The notes below the pieces were generated by a model. That model saw only the letters and a program-made list of their open reading frames with translations. It made no database searches and was not told where the DNA came from. This document shows, in pieces, positions 6,414-11,582 of a stretch of 11,582 bases of DNA. The number at the start of each line of letters is the position of its first letter. Positions within the stretch are counted from its first letter, which is position 1. The stretch comes from Desulfobacula sp. (lineage in GTDB: Bacteria > Desulfobacterota > Desulfobacteria > Desulfobacterales > Desulfobacteraceae): positions 1 through 11,582 of the forward strand of contig JAQICW010000683.1 in assembly GCA_027858355.1 (NCBI GenBank), written 5' to 3'. The position numbers and the translations under genes are program-made.

Positions 6414-7226
6414 TCATTGATTGTATTTTTTTAAAATAGCTTCCAGCACACTGCCCCCAATGGCCCGTGCTTTCTCCGATATCATGGCACAATATTCGAT
6501 ATTTCCTCTGGGATCAATGTCTCCAATTTTCAGTTTATTTACTACCATGGTGTTGTTTCTGATCTGTCCGCGTATGACACCGTCAATCTGTACTTTAACA
6601 GGAGTGTTGTCAACATATCCGACAATCTGTCCTTTTTTGACAGCTTCACCGATATTCAATTCAGAATGAAATATCCCTGCACATGGTGCCCGCAGGACCC
6701 TCTCTCTGGTATACCCCTTTATATTGCCGGGGGAACCCGTATCGGGTTCAGGGCAGCCTTCTAAAATGACCCTTCCAAGGTTGTGGCCCCTATTGGTTTC
6801 TATGACCATATGCACATCGCAGCCAGCTTCAAATCCAGGTCCAAGTCCGATAACCAAAGGGGCTTCAAAAAGATTTGTCCCCAGATTTTTCTTGGCAATA
6901 ATGGCATCAATCACCACATGGGGATGGATCATTTTTATGGCGTTCCATTCCGGATCAACAAGGACGGGGATGTGGTTGTTTTCCCATGCCCTTTGGATCT
7001 CATCTGAATGAAGGACTTTTTCTGCCTTAACCCCTTCCACAATAATTCCCCCATCATGTATGGCTTCGCAGAAACTGACCTGCCTTCTGACGGCCATGGG
7101 GTTGGGGGTCTCCATCATGAAGATATTTTTAAAATTTGATTGAAAAAGGCGATGGGCAGTACCTGTGGCCATTTCTCCTGCGCCTTTTACAGCAATAATA
7201 AGATCTTTTATCTTTTCTGTTTTCAT
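6414..7226 (-). CDS. yqeB: YqeB-family (EF2563-type) selenium-dependent Mo hydroxylase maturation protein
   Basis: This 270-residue protein begins with a nucleotide-binding-like turn, GAGEMATG (15-22), followed by AHRLF. It then has METPNPMAVRR (38-48), the conserved GLGPGFEAGCDVHMVIET stretch (127-144) and GNIKGYTRERVLRAP (167-181). The segment about 179-235 resembles a biotinyl/lipoyl-like barrel-sandwich fold. The protein ends in EKARAIGGSVLEAIL. This is the pattern of the YqeB family, which comparative genomics links to hydroxylases carrying a labile, non-selenocysteine selenium atom at the molybdenum. Its biochemical activity is not established, to my knowledge. It lies in a Mo hydroxylase operon as expected. 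No good Shine-Dalgarno sequence precedes the ATG, and the 116-bp gap upstream is the largest within the operon. The start is chosen because it fits the family's N-terminus. Confidence 0.85.
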   Translation of the reverse strand: MKTEKIKDLIIAVKGAGEMATGTAHRLFQSNFKNIFMMETPNPMAVRRQVSFCEAIHDGGIIVEGVKAEKVLHSDEIQRAWENNHIPVLVDPEWNAIKMIHPHVVIDAIIAKKNLGTNLFEAPLVIGLGPGFEAGCDVHMVIETNRGHNLGRVILEGCPEPDTGSPGNIKGYTRERVLRAPCAGIFHSELNIGEAVKKGQIVGYVDNTPVKVQIDGVIRGQIRNNTMVVNKLKIGDIDPRGNIEYCAMISEKARAIGGSVLEAILKKYNQ

Positions 7227-7342
7227 TTTTGTTTTATGTCCATATTCACAAAGACTTGTTTGTGTGAAAAAGGTGGCAGCCGTTTCAGTGCAAGTTTATG
7301 AGAATTTTGGGGTGTGTTTAACATGATGAAACGGCCCTGAAC
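7227..7342 (-). promoter_or_regulatory. 116-bp intra-operon gap with two inverted repeats upstream of yqeB
   Basis: This is the only sizeable gap in the operon. A perfect 9-bp inverted repeat, GCCGTTTCA (7279-7287) and TGAAACGGC (7327-7335), encloses 39 bp. A 6-bp hairpin, CACAAA-gacttg-TTTGTG (7247-7264), lies about 20 bp before the yqeB ATG. Neither is followed by a T-run on the minus strand. They could be an mRNA processing or stability structure, or an operator. I found no convincing internal promoter and no riboswitch I recognise. Confidence 0.35.
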
Positions 7343-8362
7343 TTATCTGCCAAAGGAACAGACTGGATAGTGGCAGACCTTGCAGTTCATGCACAACCCC
7401 CCATGTCCCATGGCAGCAATATCATCTCCACTGATTTTTTCACCAGCAAGTACCCTGGGGAAAACCAGGTCAAACACAGTATGCTTGTAATAAAACACAC
7501 AGGCAGGCAGGCTGATAACTATTATGTCAAAAAGCTGTGAGATCATGAGCATGGCCCCGGGAAGAACGGGGCTTCCATAAAATATAACATCTGCTCCAGC
7601 CTTGATAACGCCCTGGCGGGTGACATCATCCGGGTCCACGGACAATCCCCCCGTGGTAATGATCAGCTCACACCCCAGATCTTTTAATTCCAGAACAGCA
7701 GTGGAAATGGCTGTAATATCGTCGGGTACAAGAATTTTTTTAATAAGGGTACATCCGGCCTGGATAATTTTTTTGCCCACGGATGGACCAAAATCATCTG
7801 TAATCAGCCCGTTATAGATTTCAGAACCAGTTACCACTGCACCCACCTTTAAGGATTTATAGGGCGTGACCGATAAAATGGTTCCCGTTTCTTTGGCCAG
7901 CACCTCCAGTGCCTCGATCTTTTTTGTGGGGATGGTCAAAGGAATGATTCGGGTGGCAGCAATGATTTCCCCTTTTTTGCAGGGAAAGGTGTTTTTCAAG
8001 GTGGCAACAATAATGCTCTCCATCTTGTTGACCTTGAGCAGGGCATCAACATTAATGTTTAGAAGGCCTGCATGGGGGGTGATAATATTGATTTTGCCTT
8101 CCCGGGGTTCTGAAAATTCCAGGGCTGGTTCTGAAATAGCCCTTGAAATTCTTTTGGCAGCATCATCTTCATGAAGCTGATCTTTCCCAAGATCAAGAAC
8201 ATAGAGATACTGCTTCCCGATCTTTAAAAGTTCCGGGATATCCTCTTTTTGTACAACATGCCCTTTTTTAAATCCAACTCCTTTGAATTCTCCTCGGATG
8301 ATCCGTGTCATGTCGTGGGCAATAACAGTTCCAACAGCATCTTCAACTCTGATTTTCTTCAT
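7343..8362 (-). CDS. Molybdopterin-binding domain protein (MoeA/MogA-like) with cysteine-rich C-terminus
   Basis: This is a 339-residue protein. Residues about 170-310 form a MoaB/Mog-type molybdopterin-binding domain, with VGAVVTGSEIYNG (173-185) and the signature TTGGLSVDPDD (236-246). The N-terminus (1-60) resembles the start of MoeA-like proteins found beside Mo hydroxylases. The C-terminus carries CMNCKVCHYPVC (Cys324, 327, 330, 335), a cluster that could bind a metal or an Fe-S centre; canonical MoeA and MogA do not have it. The likely role is to insert, ligate or modify the molybdenum cofactor of the hydroxylase encoded just upstream (inference from fold and position). The ATG follows an AGGA with 7-base spacing, and the gene starts 36 bp after the large-subunit stop. 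It is shorter than MoeA (about 400 aa) and lacks a clear second MoeA domain. Confidence 0.82.
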   Translation of the reverse strand: MKKIRVEDAVGTVIAHDMTRIIRGEFKGVGFKKGHVVQKEDIPELLKIGKQYLYVLDLGKDQLHEDDAAKRISRAISEPALEFSEPREGKINIITPHAGLLNINVDALLKVNKMESIIVATLKNTFPCKKGEIIAATRIIPLTIPTKKIEALEVLAKETGTILSVTPYKSLKVGAVVTGSEIYNGLITDDFGPSVGKKIIQAGCTLIKKILVPDDITAISTAVLELKDLGCELIITTGGLSVDPDDVTRQGVIKAGADVIFYGSPVLPGAMLMISQLFDIIVISLPACVFYYKHTVFDLVFPRVLAGEKISGDDIAAMGHGGLCMNCKVCHYPVCSFGR

Positions 8363-8398
8363 TTATATATCCTGATTGTAATCAATTCTTTGCGTTCT

Positions 8399-10687
8399 TT
8401 ATTGTGAATCATTCCTGGCTTTTCCTTTAATGGCAGCCAGAATCTTGTCCGGGGTTAAGGGAAAAGAGTCCATGTAAACACCGATGGCATTGCTCACTGC
8501 TGCGCTGTAGCCTTGTGCTGCAGACATGGCAATGGACATGCCGGCTTCCTTGGCCCCGTATGGTCCTTTTGGATCAATGGATTCCACAATGATATTATTT
8601 ATTTTAGGAGGCATGTCACAGGCCAGGGGCAGTTTATAATCCAGCATGTTCGTGTTGATGCACCGGCCATCCTTCCATTCATGGTATTCAGTGAGCATGC
8701 CGCCCTGTCCGCCCATGGTAAGGGCGCCTTCAAACTGGCCTTCAAGAACCAGGGGATTTATCCCATATCCAACATCCTGGGCAGCAGTTACCTCCAAGAC
8801 CTCAACCTGACCAGTGTCAGGGTCCACCTTGACTTCAACAATGGTGGTGCCAAAGGAAAAGGCTTCGCACATCTGGCCATAGGGATTTTTAACCCATTCT
8901 CGTTTCATATCCACCCTGGGCCAGTATCCACCTTCGGCATTAACAGAAGTGAAGTTTAAAAGGCTGATTCTCACCACTTTTTTAATGGGGATGGATTTTG
9001 CAGGATCATTTTTGACAAAAATCAGACGGTTTTCAGCCCTAAGCTGGTCAGGACCCACCTTTAAAACTTTGGCAGCCACTTTAAAAAGTTTTTCCCTGCA
9101 GTTTTGTGCAGCTATTTTAACAGCATGACCGCCCACAAAGGTTGAAACCTGGGAATATGATCCAGGATCAGAAGACGTGGTCTCTGTATCAGCCGAGACC
9201 AGATGGATGTCTTCAGGCAGAAGGCCCAGCTCTTCAGCTGCAATCTGGACCAGCATGTTTTCATTTCCCTGGCCGTTGTCCACAACCCCTGACATGACAG
9301 TTGCTTCTCCATCTTCGTTGAATTTGATAAAGGCCTGGGAGCCCCCGCGGATACCCATGGGAAATCCTGTCTGCACTGAATTGGTACCGATACCGATACC
9401 ATGGAAGGGTGGCAGTTTCCCCCATTTTTCCTTGAAACCTGAGCGTTCAACGGCCTTGTGGATGGTTTCATCCATGGCACAGGAGTCCACATAGGATTTT
9501 GTACTGGTATATTCACCCGGCTGCCGGGAGTTTCTCAGTCGTATCTCCACAGGATCAATTCCAAGGTGTCCTGCAATCATGTCCAGCTGGGTGTCAAGCC
9601 CACAGGCAAAACCACGGCCATGGGTTCTTATCATGCCTCTGATGGGTTTGTTGGTATAAATTCGATACCCGTTGTATCGAACACTTCCCATTCTATAGGC
9701 CTGTTCCATGGAGAGAAAGGGGACACTTGTTGCTATGGGTCCTGTGCTGGAATAGGCACCCCCGTCCATATAGCATGTGGTTTCTCTTGCAAGGACCTGG
9801 CCTTTTTCGTCGACTCCTGTTTTGTGGGTGGTGATCATGGCATGGCCCTGGCGGGTGCCAATGGTGTTTTCTTCTCTTGTGAACTCAATTTTTACTGGTT
9901 TTTGGGTTTTTTTTGCCAGAAGAGCACAGATATAATCGGCCGGGCAGATCTCGGATCGACCCCCGAATGCACCGCCAATGGCTATTTTTCTAATCTTTAC
10001 CTTGTGCAGAGGTATCTTGAATGAATTGGAAAGGGGTTTGGATTTCATATGTGGTCCGCCATTGGGGCACCAGACTTCCAGGCAGTCTTCATGGTCGAAT
10101 CTTGCCACAACAGTATATGGTTCGGCCTGGAAATAAGATTCTTCAGGCGCCACAAAGGTGTCTTCCCTGATATAATGGGCTTTTTTAAAGTTTTCATCCA
10201 CATGCCCAGTATCTATATTAACATGTATGTTTATATTGTTGGGAAAGTCTTCATGGATGAGTTCTGTTTGTGATGCCATGGCTTCCATGGGATCAAATAC
10301 AGGGGAAAGCTCTTCATATGTGACTTCAATGAGGTCAAGGGCTTCAAGGGCAGTGTCTTCATCAACGGCAGCCACGGCAGCTACTTCATCCCCGATGTAT
10401 CTGGCCTTCTGGGTTTGAATAAACTGCTGGTCACGGGTATAGGCAAACACCCCCCATTTAACACCTTCCGTGTCTTTACCAGTGACAATAGCTTTTACAC
10501 CGGCAAGAGCCAGGGCTTTTGAGGTATCAATATTTAAAATGCGGGCATGGGCATAGGGGCTTCGTTTTATTTTCCCCACCAGCATGCCAGGCAGTTTCAG
10601 ATCAGCTGTAAATTTTGCTTTTCCCATAACCTTGGCCCTGGAATCAACCCTGGGCATTCGTTTGCCCACGATGGTGTAGTCAGACAT
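8399..10687 (-). CDS. Mo hydroxylase large (molybdopterin-binding) subunit, xanthine dehydrogenase/aldehyde oxidase family
   Basis: This 762-residue catalytic subunit is typical of three-subunit CoxL/XdhA-type enzymes. The N-terminal a/b hammerhead domain starts at VGKRMPRVDSRAKVMGKAKFTAD. GGAFGGR (238-244) is a conserved cofactor-side loop. Arg354 in IRTHGRGFA aligns by spacing with the substrate-pocket arginine of xanthine dehydrogenase. VDNGQGNENM (469-478) is the cofactor-binding glycine loop. GPYGAKEAG (708-716) contains Glu714, the expected catalytic base. The enzyme should hydroxylate a carbon with water and pass electrons through [2Fe-2S] clusters to FAD. Xanthine dehydrogenases carry Glu after GGFGGK; here the residue is Ser245, so purine oxidation is not assured. 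AAAGGAG lies just before the ATG. The YqeB neighbour suggests a labile selenium ligand. Substrate unknown. Confidence 0.9.
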   Translation of the reverse strand: MSDYTIVGKRMPRVDSRAKVMGKAKFTADLKLPGMLVGKIKRSPYAHARILNIDTSKALALAGVKAIVTGKDTEGVKWGVFAYTRDQQFIQTQKARYIGDEVAAVAAVDEDTALEALDLIEVTYEELSPVFDPMEAMASQTELIHEDFPNNINIHVNIDTGHVDENFKKAHYIREDTFVAPEESYFQAEPYTVVARFDHEDCLEVWCPNGGPHMKSKPLSNSFKIPLHKVKIRKIAIGGAFGGRSEICPADYICALLAKKTQKPVKIEFTREENTIGTRQGHAMITTHKTGVDEKGQVLARETTCYMDGGAYSSTGPIATSVPFLSMEQAYRMGSVRYNGYRIYTNKPIRGMIRTHGRGFACGLDTQLDMIAGHLGIDPVEIRLRNSRQPGEYTSTKSYVDSCAMDETIHKAVERSGFKEKWGKLPPFHGIGIGTNSVQTGFPMGIRGGSQAFIKFNEDGEATVMSGVVDNGQGNENMLVQIAAEELGLLPEDIHLVSADTETTSSDPGSYSQVSTFVGGHAVKIAAQNCREKLFKVAAKVLKVGPDQLRAENRLIFVKNDPAKSIPIKKVVRISLLNFTSVNAEGGYWPRVDMKREWVKNPYGQMCEAFSFGTTIVEVKVDPDTGQVEVLEVTAAQDVGYGINPLVLEGQFEGALTMGGQGGMLTEYHEWKDGRCINTNMLDYKLPLACDMPPKINNIIVESIDPKGPYGAKEAGMSIAMSAAQGYSAAVSNAIGVYMDSFPLTPDKILAAIKGKARNDSQ

Positions 10688-10688
10688 A

Positions 10689-10727
10689 TTTTACTCCTTT
10701 GTTTTACTCCCCTGTTTTACTTCCCTG
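10689..10727 (-). repeat. Three-copy 13-bp tandem repeat at the small/large subunit junction
   Basis: Three head-to-tail 13-bp units occupy 10689-10701, 10702-10714 and 10715-10727, differing from one another at one to three positions. On the minus strand each reads roughly CAGGGRAGTAAAA, so each carries a purine-rich ribosome-binding-like core followed by TAA. The first transcribed unit supplies the last sense codons and stop of the [2Fe-2S] subunit, and the last supplies the Shine-Dalgarno of the large subunit. Confidence 0.75.
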
Positions 10728-11214
10728 GTTTACAATCGGGGCAATGGTTCTGTGGATTGCCGGCATGGGCAACGGCTTCAATAATTTTTGCATATCCCGT
10801 GCACCGGCATATGTTTCCGCTAAGGGCTTTTCGAATGGTTTTTTCATCGGGCCTGGAATTTTTTTTGAGCAAAGCATCAGCACTCATGAGCATGCCCGGG
10901 GTGCAGAATCCGCACTGGACAGCCCCGTGATCAATAAAGGACTGCTGAAGATCTGACAATTGCTCCCCGTTGGCAAGGCCTTCCACTGTTGTGATTTTTG
11001 TTCCCACAGCTTCCATGGCAAGGGTCAGGCAGGACCGGACAGGATTTCCATCCATATGAACGGTGCAGGACCCGCAAACACCTTCACCGCAGCTTTCTTT
11101 TGACCCGGTCAGGTCAAGTTCGTCCCGCAATACTTCCAGAAGTGTATCATTTGGATAGATCATGACCTCACAGGGTTTATCATTAATATTTAAGAAGACC
11201 TGAATTTTTTCCAT
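10717..11214 (-). CDS. Mo hydroxylase [2Fe-2S] iron-sulfur subunit
   Basis: This 165-residue electron-transfer subunit is standard in size for CoxS/XdhC-type proteins. The N-terminal plant-ferredoxin-like domain has Cys42, Cys47, Cys50 and Cys62 in SCGEGVCGSC and VRSC. The C-terminal helical domain has QCGFCTPGM (Cys101, 104) and ICRCTGY (Cys136, 138) and binds the second cluster near the molybdenum. Both clusters therefore look complete. An additional CPDC (158-161) lies in the last eight residues, beyond the normal end of the fold. The ATG is preceded by a GGAG about 11 bases upstream, a slightly long spacing. The gene lies 26 bp after the FAD subunit and 29 bp before the large subunit, in the common medium-small-large order. 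Confidence 0.93.
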   Translation of the reverse strand: MEKIQVFLNINDKPCEVMIYPNDTLLEVLRDELDLTGSKESCGEGVCGSCTVHMDGNPVRSCLTLAMEAVGTKITTVEGLANGEQLSDLQQSFIDHGAVQCGFCTPGMLMSADALLKKNSRPDEKTIRKALSGNICRCTGYAKIIEAVAHAGNPQNHCPDCKPGK

Positions 11215-11240
11215 TTTAAAAATACTCCAATATTTATCTG

Positions 11241-11582
11241 TTATACCTTTATCTCTGCAGCAGCCTGTTCAAGAGCACGGAGAACCATTTGGGACACCAT
11301 GGCACAACGGTACTCAAGGGTTGAACCTACATTATGAACGGCAAATGTTGCAGCACTATCCATGGAAGCGTCTGCCGCTTTTTTGAAAGCAGTTGTATCG
11401 TTAAGCTTTTTCCCCTTTAAAGAAGAAGATGCCTGGGCAAGGAAGAGCGGGGATCTTCCCATGGCACCAACAACGATCCTTGCATCTGCTATTTCATTTT
11501 TTGGAGATGCTTTTAAAAGAACCCCTGCACAGACAATGGGGTAATCAATGGCAGACCTGTAGGCAAGCCTGTGATATGCACT
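11241..11582 (-). CDS. Mo hydroxylase FAD-binding (medium) subunit, C-terminal part
   Basis: The frame is open from the right window edge, so the 5' part is missing; 113 residues are visible, followed by TAA. They begin SAYHRLAYRSAIDYP and include the ADARIVVGAMGRSP stretch and a helical end (YRCAMVSQMVLRALEQA). This is the CO dehydrogenase flavoprotein C-terminal domain of CoxM/XdhB-type medium subunits. The FAD-binding motifs would lie further upstream, outside the window. In the complex this subunit accepts electrons from the [2Fe-2S] subunit encoded next. A methionine at 11460-11462 could be taken for a start, but family resemblance clearly continues upstream of it. Confidence 0.88.
   Translation of the reverse strand, partial: SAYHRLAYRSAIDYPIVCAGVLLKASPKNEIADARIVVGAMGRSPLFLAQASSSLKGKKLNDTTAFKKAADASMDSAATFAVHNVGSTLEYRCAMVSQMVLRALEQAAAEIKV

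Noticed and set aside
9458..10024. Plus-strand open frame of 188 codons, and the similar one at 8513-8959
   Set aside because: Both are shadows of the Mo hydroxylase large subunit, which is intact and strongly supported on the other strand.
8399..10687. Selenocysteine (in-frame TGA) in the hydroxylase
   Set aside because: All subunit frames run without internal TGA; selenium in this enzyme class is thought to be a labile inorganic ligand, not selenocysteine.

Overview
The window looks like part of an anaerobic bacterial chromosome. A member of the Desulfobacterota (sulfate-reducer type) is my best guess. I infer this from the selenium-type molybdenum hydroxylase operon, the moderate base composition and the style of the recombinase fragment; there is no rRNA or other taxonomic marker. 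Nearly all genes lie on the minus strand, so the right-hand operon is read from right to left.

Left part (about 1-3511): a complete mobile element of the Recombinase-in-Trio (RIT) type. It carries three consecutive minus-strand tyrosine recombinases of 410, 326 and 340 aa, each keeping the R...HxxR...H...Y catalytic residues. The genes are packed with a 2-bp gap and then a 14-bp overlap. The element is bounded by 59-bp near-identical inverted ends (4 mismatches), each carrying a 20-bp perfect palindrome at its outer edge. The 10-bp half-site TTATGGGGAG, or a one-base variant, occurs four times at each end in the same geometry (23-bp and 45-bp spacings). The palindrome with some flank is also a 26-bp direct repeat, so the pre-insertion site can be reconstructed as one copy.

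Middle (3513-3928): directly beside the right-hand palindrome, on the plus strand, lies the 51-codon C-terminal remnant of another tyrosine recombinase, resembling an integron integrase. It begins exactly at the conserved RHSFA box. About 260 bp of non-coding DNA follows, containing a good terminator for the minus-strand operon.

Right part (3929-11582): one compact minus-strand operon. In transcription order it encodes the FAD-binding subunit (cut by the window edge), the [2Fe-2S] subunit and the molybdopterin large subunit of a xanthine dehydrogenase/aldehyde oxidase-type Mo hydroxylase; a molybdopterin-binding-domain protein with a cysteine-rich tail; a YqeB-family maturation protein linked to selenium-dependent Mo hydroxylases; a saccharopine dehydrogenase-like oxidoreductase; and a class III, glutamate-1-semialdehyde aminomutase-like aminotransferase. 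The first three form the hydroxylase, the next two probably mature its cofactor, and the last two suggest that the substrate or product is an amino or imino compound. The substrate cannot be read from the sequence. Two junctions in this operon carry short three-copy tandem repeats (13 bp and 15 bp), one of which encodes a pentapeptide-repeat tail.
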